Of a stretch of DNA of 64,000 nt, positions 35,594 through 46,892 are shown piece by piece. Location: assembly GCA_903632075.3 (NCBI GenBank), contig CAHIKZ030002090.1, positions 5,907,501 to 5,971,500 on the forward strand, given 5' to 3'. Below the pieces are notes generated by a model. That model was not told where the DNA came from, did no database searches, and was given only the letters and a program-made list of their open reading frames with translations. Each line of letters opens with the position of its first letter. Within the stretch, counting starts at the first letter, position 1. Origin of the DNA: Acanthosepion pharaonis (taxonomy: Eukaryota > Mollusca > Cephalopoda > Sepiida > Sepiidae). The position numbers were made by a program, and so were the translations under genes.

Positions 35594-36268
35594 ACTAGCA
35601 GTAGAGCCCGGTGTTGCCCGGGGATGTAACAGTAAAAGATAGATCAAGTATCGACGATCATAAAGACTGAAAAATAAAAATGACAAAGATTTTTATCTAA
35701 GGTTGACGGACACGCATGTCTTAATAATTATTATTATTATTTTTTTTTTTTTTTCGAATTGGTCAAACTCAAACAAAAAACATTGTTTTCAATCGTTATG
35801 AGTCTACCGGTTGAATAGAATTTTATTATAAACAATCGTCTTGTAAATGGAATTTTTAAAGCATTCTGAATGTAAAAATAAAGAAAAAAAGCGTGCAAGA
35901 CAATAAGAAACACTACCTGCCCCCCCCCCCATGAAGTTTTGTTGAAATCGGTTGAAAAATGTAGGAAATCCGATCACATATATAAACGAACACACACACA
36001 CACAAACAACCTGGGTTTTATAATAAGTATAACTCGATACGAGTTGTCCCCCTTTCATTATCGCGATGCCTCTTAACCGTGTTTTCAAATTGATTTCGTG
36101 CAAAACAATTGTTTTTCCAATTTTGGCATGTCAGAACCACCGCAAGGTAATTTTACGTAGTCCTGTGAAGTTTTGTTGAAATCGGTTGAAAATATAGAAA
36201 ATCCGATCCAATATATAATCGTACAGACACACACACGCACACACAACCTGGGTTTTATAATAAGTATG
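35594..36268 (+). repeat. Dispersed element with duplicated 3' end
   Basis: It begins ACTAGCAGTAGAGCCCGGTG, then TTGCCCGGGGATGTAACAG, a motif I know as common in invertebrate repeats. The 3' end (GAAGTTTTGTTGAAATCGGT, then a GAAAATCCGAT-like block, a CA run and AACCTGGGTTTTATAATAAG) occurs twice, at 35932-36028 and 36166-36267, about 236 bp apart. No coding is seen. The class is unknown, probably a non-autonomous retroelement. Confidence 0.65.
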
Positions 36269-36358
36269 ATCAATTTTTGATTCTGATAAATGTCGTCGAT
36301 TGAGGGAGCATTACTGAATTTTAATCTACGGGAATTATTCTCCTAAAATATTTTCAGT

Positions 36359-36361
<3 letters not shown>

Positions 36362-36400
<39 letters not shown>
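36362..36400. repeat. Poly-T run of about 38 bases
   Basis: An uninterrupted T run lies at 36363-36399, preceded by TTTTCAGTTGCC. It could be the poly-A tail of a minus-strand retro-insertion, but no body is recognisable beside it. Confidence 0.85.
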
Positions 36401-36404
<4 letters not shown>

Positions 36405-37160
36405 GCGGACCACTCAACTTAAGTAGTCCTAATATTTTTTGCATTTTGGTGAAAGCGAAACTCAGTCGAGTGAAATTCACGTTTTCAAATGCTGTATTAA
36501 ATGAAAATAGTTCAATATCATTTTATCACGAAATACTTATGAAATTTTATAAGACTAATTATTTTTACATTCATCTAATAACAATGTATCTTTTTCTAAA
36601 GAATTTTTAATGTTATATAATTCGCAAATTCAATTGAAGAACTACTTTTTATGATAGATTATAAAACCAAAATAGAACTCCAATATGCTGTTTTTGTCGA
36701 TTTAATTGTTGTACTACTACCCGACTTGCTGAAGTGGGGTGCCTTCTTGGAAACTTTTATGTAAAATCTCTCGTCTAGAGATTGTTAAACTGGACTCAGA
36801 ATAAGTGCACATTGAAACATTTCTCTTTTATCAAATTCGTCGGACATCTTAAAAATATTCTCCTCTCTTTAGCTATGGAGTTTGTAGGATTAGTATCTGC
36901 AAAAATTATCGTTCTTCTCAAAAAATTCTTAATGCAATATCCACTCGCCAAAAGAAAAAGGAATTATACAATCTAAAAAATATATTTCGGCTTTAAATAA
37001 GCCACAAAGGGGTTGAGCTATAAAAAATCATTTCGATAACCTATGCAAGAAAATGTAATAGGATTAGGTAGTAATAACACCATACGAAAATATACACTTT
37101 CCTTTTTACTAAGTGACAAAGAAAACACTCTCCCTCTCTTCTATATATTTCCTTTCCTTT
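36401..37160. other. Intergenic sequence with dispersed-repeat fragment
   Basis: 36978-37045 (TTTCGGCTTTAAATAAGCCA, then AAAGGGGTTGAG) is the better copy of the fragment at 6823-6890. No gene is recognised. Confidence 0.5.
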
Positions 37161-37228
37161 CCTTCTATTGTTCCTATCCTCGGTAACGGACATAAACCTG
37201 GACTTCGTTTATGTGGGTCAGTGGACGT

Positions 37229-37402
37229 TATAAAACCTCAACCAATGACAACACGTCCCGCCAGAAATCAAAAGGGAAACATGGATGTGTCATCCCAATA
37301 AAAAGAAAACCACGTACGAGACTAGAGACGCCGCAGTGGAGAGGAACTTGATTCGAGGTAGCAGTTCGAGACGCAAGGGTTGGCGATTCATCGGCTGTGA
37401 GT
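37229..37402 (+). promoter_or_regulatory. Promoter-like stretch with possible 5' non-coding exon
   Basis: TATAAAA at 37229-37235 is followed by CCAAT (37242-37246), then a less AT-rich ~130-bp stretch that ends at a perfect donor-like GTGAGT (37397-37402). This layout would suit a first exon, but no downstream coding exon is recognisable in the window. It may equally be a retroelement 5' region. Confidence 0.25.
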
Positions 37403-37800
37403 TTGACCTGACGTACAATTCCAGAAGAGAAAAAGAAGAAAGGATGAATGCAACGAATTAATTTCCGTCAGTCAGAAGGGACATAACAACCGTGTATGTA
37501 TTCTCAAATCACAAAAAGAACTATGACGGTAGTCAATCATTTTAAACACTGTAGCCAAATGGAGTCGACAATAAATGGCACTATAGACAGTAAATTTGGC
37601 CTTTACTTCGTCTCTATATACCATAAAAACAATTCTCAGGAGTAAAACTGATTGTGTATCTATACGAATTGGTATTCATGAAATATTCACACTGATTCGG
37701 TATATCTTGGATTGTACATTTAATAACGTCTACCATAAATTTTAAAGTTTACTCAAAAACGAAGGACATACAGTGGGGTGGGGGAGAGAAATATTTGACA

Positions 37801-38073
37801 TACAGTGGGGTGGGGGTGAGAAATATTTGTACACCATGAATTTTTTTTATTTAGCATAGATTTTACAAAATTTTATAATCCATGCAATATGTGCGTACCA
37901 TGGCATAATGCTGCAATATGCATAAAGAATCCAGAAAAAAATTGTTATATTAATAAAATTAAAAAAATTGAAAGCAAAAAAAATTGAGAAATATTATATG
38001 GATTTTAAGTTTTTTTTTTCATAAGTTGATTAAATAATTTCATGGTGTACGAATATTTATTTCCTCCATTGTA
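37801..38073. mobile_element. 273-bp Tc1-type MITE, left end duplicated
   Basis: The left end TACAGTGGGGTGGGGGTGAG, then AAATATTTGTACACCATGAA (37801-37840), pairs with the right end 38039-38073 (TTCATGGTGTACGAATATTT, then ATTTCCTCCATTGTA). TA dinucleotides sit at both tips. The first ~32 bases of the left end occur a second time just outside, at 37769-37800. No coding is present. Confidence 0.8.
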
Positions 38074-38142
38074 TTTTTATATGGACTTTTGTCCTTGTTT
38101 TGGTGTGAGAAACCCGCCCACGATGTTTGTAAAGTATTTTTG

Positions 38143-38203
<61 letters not shown>
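38143..38203. repeat. CA then TA microsatellite
   Basis: About 4 CA units followed by about 26 TA units. Confidence 0.95.
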
Positions 38204-38208
<5 letters not shown>

Positions 38209-38604
38209 ATTGTGTGTGTTTATTACATTGCGTTGTATACGCATTATGTCTTGAGTATGTATTTGTTATATTGATATTTTGTACGCATTTGTTATAGTGT
38301 CGCGTGTACGATTTTAGGACAGCCATTGTGTATTTTTGCACTGTATTTTGTACACATTTATTTCATCATTTTGTATATCCTTTCTTTTTTCCACTTTAAT
38401 TTTTCTGTTAAAATATCTTAAAAACGATATTTAATGTGATTAATGAATAGATCGCACTTATTCTGACTCTGAAACTTTTACACATCAACTAATAACAGCA
38501 TACTATATGTTTATAAAACCTGTTTCATCATGCTTGCAAGTATAGTTCAGTTATACGAGTACAAAATAGATTGAATGGGTAGGGAAACGATCTCACTTAT
38601 TGGC

Positions 38605-38860
38605 TATTGTGGCATGTGGGGCTGTCCTTACTTTGCTCGATTCAGCAGTAGCAGCAATGGAAGTAAATAGCGGGGTACAACCGGAAGTAATAAAAACGCT
38701 GACCAAGCCCTATTCGGTCTCTTTCTCATTTTTCCTTTCACTTTTCCCTTCAGTCGAGCTCGAAGGGCTACTCAGGTAATTCTGCATTCTGGTTCAACCA
38801 GAAATAAAAGCTGTTGAACAGTTATTTCGATCCTTGGGTTGTGTTCATTCCACTCTCACT
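38605..38860 (+). other. Possible solo LTR fragment
   Basis: TTGTGGCATGTGGGGCTG starts a less AT-rich segment that ends shortly after AGAAATAAAAGCTGTTGAAC (poly-A signal context) and a pyrimidine-rich tail. No paired copy or flanking target duplication was found, so confidence is low. Confidence 0.25.
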
Positions 38861-39254
38861 ACCGAGCACGCACAAACATACACGCAACCGGGGAAAATTC
38901 TTACATTGGTTAAATATTTTGTCATTGGTATTATCTTAAGAGCATTACAGAGAAAAAGAAACTTTGATTTTAAATTAAATAAAGGACATTTACCACAAGA
39001 GGTCAGTTTTAGATTAGCAGCATCCATCTTGAGATTTTAAGCGAACTGTTCAACAAGTATTAAATTACACATCGCACTTCTTTTATGTGGCGTGGGGGAA
39101 GTGAGTGATCATGACTCTCCGTAACTTCCTTTTTTTTTTTTTTTATCTCTTAGCAATTTTTCTCTCTTTACTATCTCTTCTAGGTCCTGTTCTGCCATTC
39201 ATTTACATGAATTCATGAAATAGATTATTATAGATTGTTTCCTTCTGCCTCTTT

Positions 39255-39368
39255 GCATTGGATATGTCCTGTCAATATCAAATTTTCGAAGCCTTCTTTT
39301 CTCGTTATATGTTCCAGAAATTTCAACTATCTCTTTCTTAGTCTAAATACAAGTCGTCTTTTTGTTTC
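39255..39368 (-). pseudogene. Short RTE-like reverse transcriptase fragment
   Basis: The plus-strand text TCGAAGCCTTCTTTTCTCGT, then TATGTTCCAGAAATTTCAAC and TATCTCTTTCTTAGTC, parallels 52329-52384 in the RTE ORF (the minus-strand RKRQLKFLGHIMRKEGLENL region). Only this C-terminal block is left. Confidence 0.7.
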
Positions 39369-40416
39369 CATTTTTTTTTTTAAACTTCCTCGTTGCTCAT
39401 ATGTTCCATACGCACGCACATACACCAGAGTTCATAACAGTGCGTATGTGTATGAGAGACAGAGAGGGTGGTATTCCGTGTGGTTTGATTGAAATTAAAA
39501 TGTCGGTTTGCCCGGGGAAAGATTATTATCATTGTTATTGGTGGGTTTGCGTGTAAAGTAACGGTTAGCAGCTCGGAAAGAGAAATTAGAGAACCAAGTT
39601 CGTTACATTCGTTTTCGCACAAGTATTCTGGAAAACGGTAAGAATCCATCTCTTTTCCTCCAGCTATGAATTAAATAGCAGGGTAGAGTAGACTCTTTAG
39701 CCTTGGTTGTTAACCAGTCTAGGAGAAGGATAACTCTGAATTTAAATCCTTATGTAACCCTGGGGAGGTGCAAACCAGATTATGGAGTTCTAATATTTTT
39801 GCCTTAAGTTTGCTTGAAAAATACTTTTACTTGTGTGTAATGAAAAAGCAAAAATTGTAACGTTAATAAGTTATGACACTTAAAAAAAAAATATGTAAAT
39901 CGAAACGTATATTGAGATCATTTAGTATTTTCCATTTGTTATTCAAGGTCTAATCATATTAAAGGAGTGGACTCCTATTTGCTTCTATTTGTGTCAGGTC
40001 AAGCAGCGGAAACAGACAAGGATCAACCAGCGGAAACAGATTGTCGAATGTTTGCTTGGTTTTCTCGCGTTTTGATTGCAGTTTACATTTTCAATTTAAC
40101 ACTAAGTGTGTAAAAAATAACCATTCGTCTACAAGGTTTTTTAGATGAAACCTTATGATCATTCATTTTTATAACTAGTTTCTCTTTCGTCGTCTTAATA
40201 TTGTTTATAATATATTAGGCTTGCTAAAAGCTGCACTATCGGGCAGCATTTAAGCTATCTCCTGCGGGGGGTGGGGATTTTGATTGGGCCTTTATCACAA
40301 TAGATAGGAGGAGTAGATGCGATAGACAACAATATATACAGAAATCAAAATTGATCGCTGCATTTAAGCATTGCATTAATATTTAAGCTTACCTTAAACT
40401 TTTAAAAGTTCAACTA
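39369..40416. other. Intergenic sequence
   Basis: A small direct duplication of CAAGCAGCGGAAACAGA-like text lies at 40001-40041. No gene is recognised. Confidence 0.4.
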
Positions 40417-41592
40417 TCAGGTCATCCCATAAGTTCTGTCCGAATTTTGAATAAAGAAAACAAGTGACCAAATGTTACATTTAATTACAGATTCAATCAA
40501 CAATGTATTTTCCCTGATTATCTATGACTTCCTTCCATCTATTAACAAGCTTACTAATTCCATTACTGTAAAATTCTTTTGGTTTTGATTCGAAGAACTC
40601 ACAAATTTCAGTTTTAACCTCTTCCTGTGTTACAAAAGCTGTTTCTTACAAATGATTCTGTAAGCTACGAAACAAATGGTAGTCTGAAGGAGCAAGATCG
40701 GGAGAATAAGGTGGATGAGGAATTTTCTCTCAACCAAGTTCTTCGATCTTTTTTGTGACGTGATTCTTGCTGTTAAGGGTCGTGCATTGTTCTGATGAAA
40801 CATCACCTCTTTTCTATTCACTAGAGCAGGTCTTTTTTCTTCAAAGCTTGGTTCAAACGCTCTAATTGCTGACAGTATATTTGAGCATTAATTGTTGCAT
40901 TATGTGGTAAGAATTCAAAGTGGATTGTTCCTTCACGATCCCACCAGATTGAAAGAAGAACCTTTTGCCCATGAAGTTCCCTTCTCGGCTGTGGCTGGGG
41001 TCCTTCCCCTTTACCAAACCACTGTCTACGATGCTTAACATTTCGATAAAAGATCCATTTTTCGTCGCCAGTCATAAGTCTATCCAAAAAAGGTGAAACA
41101 AGTTGGCGAGAATGGAGAGAAGAGAAGATGTCAACTCGGGATTTGAGGTTGTCTTCAGACAATTCATGAGGCCCCCATTTTCCAAGTTTAGGAACTTTTC
41201 CAAGTTGTTGAAGATGACGATGAACTATTGTATGGTTTGAACTGAGAACCACTGTCAATTCCTCAAATGATAATATTCTGTAAGTTCTTTCATTCACACA
41301 TTTCTCTCCATAAACTGGGTGAATGTTTCTAGCCGCTTCGGCTGCTGAGTTTCCTTTCTTGAACTCATAAAGCATTATGTGCCTGAAATGATTCTTGGGT
41401 ACTTCCATGTTAGCTGGGTTTTAATCAAACAAAATTTAATTTTATTGTTCTCTGAAATAAAATTTGATCAGTTTAAATGCATCTAAACATAAAAACAATG
41501 TTCAGCTTCATTAGACATTATAAAATACTCTTTAAATTTCGTTCATTTTAACAAAAAGTTAAAATTCAGACAGAACTTATGGGATGACCTGA
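40417..41592. mobile_element. Nearly complete mariner transposon with TIRs and TA target
   Basis: The ends TCAGGTCATCCCATAAGTTC (40417) and its inverted copy ending at 41592 match over about 32 bases with one mismatch. TA lies immediately outside both (40415-40416 and 41593-41594). The 1,176-bp body holds one minus-strand transposase, about 100 bp shorter than usual because of an internal deletion. The well-preserved ends and worn coding region suggest a copy that was mobilised by another element's transposase or died recently. Confidence 0.92.
40450..41408 (-). pseudogene. Mariner transposase, inactive
   Basis: Mariner transposases cut and paste DNA at TA using a DD34D catalytic triad. The minus-strand frame from 41408 starts MEVPKNHFRHIMLYEFKKGN, the usual N-terminal helix-turn-helix region of SETMAR-type mariners. 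About 40-45 residues seem missing after CVNERTYRI, removing most of the second DNA-binding half. The linker HRHLQQLGKVPKLGKW and the first catalytic block LMTGDEKWIFY (Asp at about residue 115) follow. The next block reads FHQNNARPLTA where HQDNARPHTA is normal, so the second catalytic Asp is Asn. The third block (SPDLAPSDYH, about 40685-40715) is only in another frame after a frameshift near 40730-40820. It cannot be active. Confidence 0.92.
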
Positions 41593-41639
41593 TATAATTC
41601 TTCTGCCGTCACTTAATTTAAAGACAATTTGATGCACGT

Positions 41640-42130
41640 AGGTCCTTACTTTCCGTAAAAACAATTATTTTTATTTCATGAGTGACTTTCGATGGATTTC
41701 GCAATTAATTTCGGTTATTCCAAAAAATTTTTCCAAATTATCGAAATTGTTATCGTACAAAAATCTCGTCTCAAAAAATCAATAAAAATCGACGGAAACA
41801 ATTGCAGTTATGAAAACTTGGGAATCTAAAATTTCAGGATTACGGGTCCAGATCCGTCTCGAAATATTTTTAATTTGTTTACGGAGTCTGATTCCAAAAT
41901 ATGTTGGAATACGGCCTCCAGGAGTAATGGTGAAAAAGTGTGACACAGTAACATTCACTTTTATTATATAGATATATATTTTTGGTAAGCAACATAAATA
42001 AAATGAAATACAAACCAGGACAGAAATTAATAATCCTATATTAATACTAATGCATGAAATCAAAGACCAAACTGAGGCGTGTGTAACGAGGAAACTTGAA
42101 AGAAACATTTATTCTCCCATTTGCTTTGGG
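41640..42130. repeat. Unclassified dispersed-repeat-like sequence
   Basis: GTGTGACACAGTAACATTCA followed by CTTTTATTATATAGATATAT is a style of ending common in non-autonomous invertebrate repeats. The minus-strand 109-codon frame here has no recognised domain. Confidence 0.3.
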
Positions 42131-42709
42131 CATTATTACATCCATGATATAATAACACCGTATTTCACGGACAGAATACAATGCTGAAATGAAAAGCTAT
42201 AACAAACCTGCCTTGTTCTCGGAGAGATTTTCATACCACTAAGACATATGTTATTTTTCCGCGTGCGACACGTGCATATATCTACACAGCAAAGCAGAGT
42301 GTAAGGAGAAACAAAAAGGAAGTGTTTTACATATAGAGATACTTCTGTGTCTTGATTATGACTCCAGATTCAAACGGATCGGATTCCTCTATGCCCCAGG
42401 CGAGGACATATTACACGAAGGGGAAACGGCAAGCCTTGGGTTTTCCCAAAATGAATAATGCGAGCCGAAGTTTCTTTCTATATTTGGGAAAAATATATTC
42501 CCAAAAGGAAATAGCAGTATGGACTTGTAAATTGTAGCATTTGCTTGAGGAAGCAGATTTAGCTTTAGCCTGGGTCCCTTGGCCAACGCTAAACAAAAAA
42601 GAAACCGCTCGGTTTGGCTGCTGTAAAAAAAAAAAAAAAAAAAAATTGAATGACTGGCCAATCTTGTCACTATATAAAGGGGCTTCACTAATCGGTTGTC
42701 ATGTGAAAT

Positions 42710-43215
42710 CCTCACAAAGGGAGATAATTGTTTCTTGTATCCCTACGCATATACAACGTGTGATGGATTTCTCAACTTTTCTGTACGCCTGTGAATTTTG
42801 GATATTATCAGCAGAATTACAGCTAAGAAAACAAGCATTTGAAATATGCTACAAAACCATACTATGCATCTCATACGTAGACAGCATCACAAATGATGCG
42901 GTGCGTGACGTCATCATACAAGAAAATAGGCCATTGGAAGACATCATCAAGAAGAGAAAGTTGAAATGGTATGGGCACATCATAAGAGCTAACAATCACC
43001 CCACTCCCACCTTAGAAGTACCACTCCAGGTAAAAGAGGCAGACAGATAAAGGTGGAGTGGAAATGGATTTATCATATCACCGAAGAGACTGGAAGTTCC
43101 TTCACTGCAATTCAGACACCAGCACACAATCTAAACATATAGATGAAGCTGGTCTGGTGATTAGTTGCGCAGCGACCCTACGACCACACCCGGTCATGAG
43201 ACTGATGATGATCTA
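42710..43215 (+). pseudogene. RTE-like LINE, C-terminal and 3' end
   Basis: The plus-strand frame contains FLYACEFWILSAELQLR, SYVDSITNDAVRDVII and KKRKLKWYGHIIRANN. These are landmarks of the C-terminal region of RTE-clade reverse transcriptases. It ends with the family's typical 3' text CAGCGACCCTACGACCACAC, then GGTCATGAGACTGATGATGA. A frameshift after 43047 breaks the tail. The catalytic palm is absent. Confidence 0.82.
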
Positions 43216-43359
43216 TTAATATAATAAGATATTGACTGAGTGATTCATTTCCTACGGCTTATCAACTCATTTAAAGCCAGAAAATATTTTTAGTTTGTTA
43301 TAATATTTTGTGGGAGAGAGATAATAATAGTTTGGTGATACAACTCTTACTAATTAATC

Positions 43360-43500
43360 CATAGCTTGGGAAGAAGAGATGGGTTCATACCTTTCCATAA
43401 AGGTATTTTCGCGTAAGCGAATATAAAGAACCCAGCAGGAATTAGAACTCTGAACTTCGATTAACAAATCATACCACCCGCATATTCAATTTTACACCAC
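43360..43500 (-). mobile_element. SINE family 3 fragment
   Basis: The plus-strand text GTATTTTCGCGTAAGCGAAT and AGCAGGAATTAGAACTCTGA parallels the better copy at 47738-47898 (GCACGTAAGTAAATG, GCTGAAATTCGAACTCGACA). The tRNA-like head lies at the right, so it reads on the minus strand. Confidence 0.55.
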
Positions 43501-43602
43501 CTGGTATTCCCAATAATAAAATATTAATAAAGATGAATTAGTATATTTTTTAAATGTTCACGTATGACTGATTTTACAATTTTTCTTTTTCATTTCTATT
43601 TC

Positions 43603-43900
43603 ACTCAAAATGGAGTATTGCTACCATATCTGGGCTGGCGCTACTCACTCCTAACTTTCTAACCTTGATAGAGCTCAATTGTTTACACGATCTCGTGGAG
43701 AATGACTTATTTTCTATTCTACAACTTCTTTTCTATAAATGCAACGTTGCAAACCAATCGTTACTTTTCATGGAAAATGTTCAGTTAAGTTTCATTCTTT
43801 TGTTCCACAAGTCTCAGACCTTTACTGCTATGATACATGTCACTTCCACTTAGTCGTAATCACCCAATGTGAGTTGGTATATTATCTTTGTGAACTCTCT
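43603..43900 (+). pseudogene. CR1-like reverse transcriptase C-terminal fragment, copy A
   Basis: KMEYCYHIWAGATHS is followed after frameshifts by a stretch paralleling CSVKFHSFVPQVSDLY. This is the C-terminal region of CR1/jockey-like ORF2, found also at 26865, 31188, 46893 and 53150. Its bases 43690-43860 resemble 44310-44470, so two copies lie side by side. Confidence 0.75.
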
Positions 43901-43944
43901 CTCTCTCTCAAATATACCTTTCTTAAACTTTACTTGAGATAGAT

Positions 43945-44225
43945 TAGTTGATTTAAAGTTTAATTAATCTGATTTTAAACAAATATTACTTTTACTTTAA
44001 AATATCGCAGAAAAGCATTTTTAACACGCAGTTGTTTTATGAGGTGTTGATAACTATCTCTATAGACTTAAGTCTATGATTTTTTTTTTTTTCTGGCGGT
44101 GGGTACATTACTGTAACAATTACGTGACGAATATAACATGAACGCCTTTTTTAACTTCCCAGAAGTCTTAAAGATTTAGGAAAGTGTACAAATTAATTTA
44201 ATATTTTAGGTACTTTGGCTTTATA
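43945..44225. repeat. AT-rich dispersed repeat, partial copy
   Basis: AAAGTTTAATTAATCTGATT, then TTAAACAAATATTACTTTTA and TAAAATATCGCAGAAAAGCA, match 24590-24660. It sits between two CR1-like fragments. Confidence 0.7.
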
Positions 44226-44289
44226 GTATTACTTACGGAGACGCTTGTTGAGGAAATTTTAAAAAAATATCACTAAATTTTAAATTTAC

Positions 44290-44720
44290 TATAGTTACCG
44301 CTCTTGTCGGGGAACTACTTATTTTCTACTCTACATCCTCTTTTCTATAAATGCTATGTTGCAAGCATATCGGGATCTTCGTGGTAAATGTTTAGTTGAT
44401 TTCCATTCTTTAGTTCCACAAGATCAGACCTTTACTGCTAGGACGCAGCTTGCCACTTCCACGGAGTCGAATCACCCTCATTTCCTGCGTGTTTCAAATG
44501 CATGAAAGAATTTCCAAGAACTGCAACTTTGTGGGACATAATCACACGTTGATGTTCCCTGAATACTTTCAGTTTATGTATCCACTTCCTATCACCTTCT
44601 CTTCCATTCATCTCACACGTTTCACTCATCATTACCATTTCGACTGAAACCCTGTACTTTGGGTGGCTCTCGAGCCTTGTATTGAATGAACTTTTATAAA
44701 AAGAAATAAATAAATAACTT
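44290..44720 (+). pseudogene. CR1-like reverse transcriptase C-terminus and 3' end, copy B
   Basis: Plus-strand frames parallel the other CR1-like tails. The 3' end GGTGGCTCTCGAGCCTTGTA, then TTGAATGAAC and AAATAAATAAATAA (44658-44717), marks the end of the element: coding end, short UTR and a simple A-rich tail. The GGCTCTCGAGCC hairpin-like motif also ends the minus-strand copy at 31198. Confidence 0.7.
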
Positions 44721-46530
44721 TAATTTTTCTCCGTTTCATTCGGCATCCACGCGATGAATGGCGAATTTAGCGTTTGAAAGTAACGAACGAACATTGACGT
44801 TATAACAAATATTGGTTGACCAGCGTTCAAGTTGAATTTATTTACTTAATTTCTTTATGAAAAGCTTTCCGAATAAATATTCTTATTGGTGTTTTATATA
44901 ATCTTAGCATTAAACAAACATCAACGCTGGCAGATATTCATAAATGTATTTAAAAAAATACTTTTGAGCACGTTTTGAGACGAAGAATTCTGTAAATAAA
45001 ATTGTATTTGTATAACACACCTGCTCTTGAAAGCAATATATTTTGACATGACAATAGGTTCTAACATTTTCTTTATACAATTTTACTTGTATTATAGAAA
45101 TTTTATTCCGACCAAATCCAGGTTTGTGTGCCAAACACAAAAACTCAGTAGAAATAGCAAGACAATAATAGGCGCAAAATTATGAAACAAAACAAACACT
45201 GCGTAAAATTTTAAGAGGAAAAACATTTATTTACAGTTTTCCACAATTACGAGAAAAGTTACAATACACGTTTGCACAAAAATCTCCTTTTGTGTGCCTA
45301 TTAAGGCGAGATAACAATTTCAATGGTTACCCAAGAAAAGTGAAAAATTACATCCAGAGAAAAAACAAAGATTTTGTAAATGACGAAAAAAGAAATTAAT
45401 TCACGAAGGCAGTAAAAAAAGGTTCAATTACCTTTGAGAAAAAACGAAAGACCTGTTTTCACAGTTTTTTTTTTTTTTTTTTTTAACTTCACACAGTTCG
45501 TGCTTGGGAAAATGTCTTCGAAATCTTTTCGTTTTAAGCTGTCCAACCACAGGAGAAATTTCGCTTGAACTGCGGCTGGATGGGTTGCCTTCTTTGGTGT
45601 TTTTATATTGATGTTGTTGCGGACCGGTATATGCGTTGAGAGATAAACATGTATGCCTCCTGAAATGCCCACAACAAACATGGCAGACTCGGGATGTGAT
45701 TCCACATAAAGAAATGCAAAGAAACAAGAATCAATATTTATGTACAAATAAATAATGATGTATTAAAATGAAAGTTACATGTGACAAAGGTGTGTGTACC
45801 AAATGAATGTGAAAACTTTTTGGGTGCAAAATATGTGTAGAGAGTGAATGTGCCTACGTGTTTGTGTGTGTATCTATATATGTATTCATGCGTTTCCCAA
45901 AGGAAAAATACCAGCTTGGACAATTATACATTTAGATGATTATAACATTTTTTTTTTAAATAATAAAAACTAAATTTTTATAATTTGTGCAATCTCAAAA
46001 CAAATACTGTACCCCATTTTACGAGACGTGAGTTTGCCATATAGTCTATTAATTTTCTTAACACACGCGTACTTTAAACCTGATTGAACAGTGACCAGAT
46101 CTTTGAAATGTTCTTGAATATTTGCAATTTTTAAACGTCAGAATTACTGCAAAAAGTAATTTTGTCTTGTTAATGATTGCATATTCTATTATTATTCTGT
46201 TCTTGCTTATTAATCTTCCTCAAAATATTGTTTGTTTATGAATACTACATTCATTAAGTTTGTAGTGGCGTTAGCAATTGTTGTTTGGGTTGTTATTTAG
46301 TAATATGTTGTGTATTTATGTGTACGCAAAGGATGTTTTTTTCTAAAAGAAGATAGGAATGAAATTACTAAAAATACTGTACAATTAACAATATTTTATC
46401 GCTTTAGCAAACGAAACAGGTAGAATGGTGTAGTGGGATTGATTAGGCTAATATTATTTGCCTCCCTAACCATACCAGAACTCGAGATAGACTGGGTGTG
46501 AGAAAGTCATCTATGACGCCGGACTCAGGC
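44721..46530. other. Intergenic sequence
   Basis: No gene is recognised with confidence. A minus-strand frame (45424-45747) contains FLLWLDSLKRKDF, faintly like a THAP-domain core, and then runs into a 22-base poly-A. It lacks the zinc ligands expected of that domain in frame. See the separate finding. Confidence 0.4.
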
Positions 46531-46531
46531 T

Positions 46532-46690
46532 TAAAAGATGTCTATCAAGCTAGCTAGCTTGAATGTGAGGGGGTTGAGAGATCGGGGTAAGACTGCCCGC
46601 CTGCTTCAAACCAGGAGACTTTGATTGCGAAGTCGATGCTTGTGTGCTGTCTACTGTCGTCAGAGGACGAAACACGTCGACTAAGAATAG
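46532..46690 (+). pseudogene. LINE endonuclease (APE type), N-terminal scrap
   Basis: The frame from about 46540 reads KLASLNVRGLRDRGKTARLL. This is the opening of an apurinic-like endonuclease domain of a LINE (SLNVRG... is the first catalytic Asn block). After a frameshift, DFDCEVDACVLSTVVRG follows weakly, and then similarity ends. Confidence 0.7.
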
Positions 46691-46892
46691 CTTTTCCTCT
46701 TGTTTTCTTATTCATTTTGTTCCTTTACAGATACACTCTATCTGAAAATAATTTACATATTGTTATTACTATTTTGTATAGTGGGCCTGGACCTGAACGG
46801 AAGAGTAATGATACCGAGACTAAAATTTATGCCTTAACTTCATATGACACGGATGTTAACAAACATGAAGTCAAATATTACACCAATTGTAA

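Noticed and set aside
40630..40821. Separate small protein downstream of the mariner transposase frame
   Set aside because: It is the out-of-frame continuation of the same transposase (FHQNNARP block).
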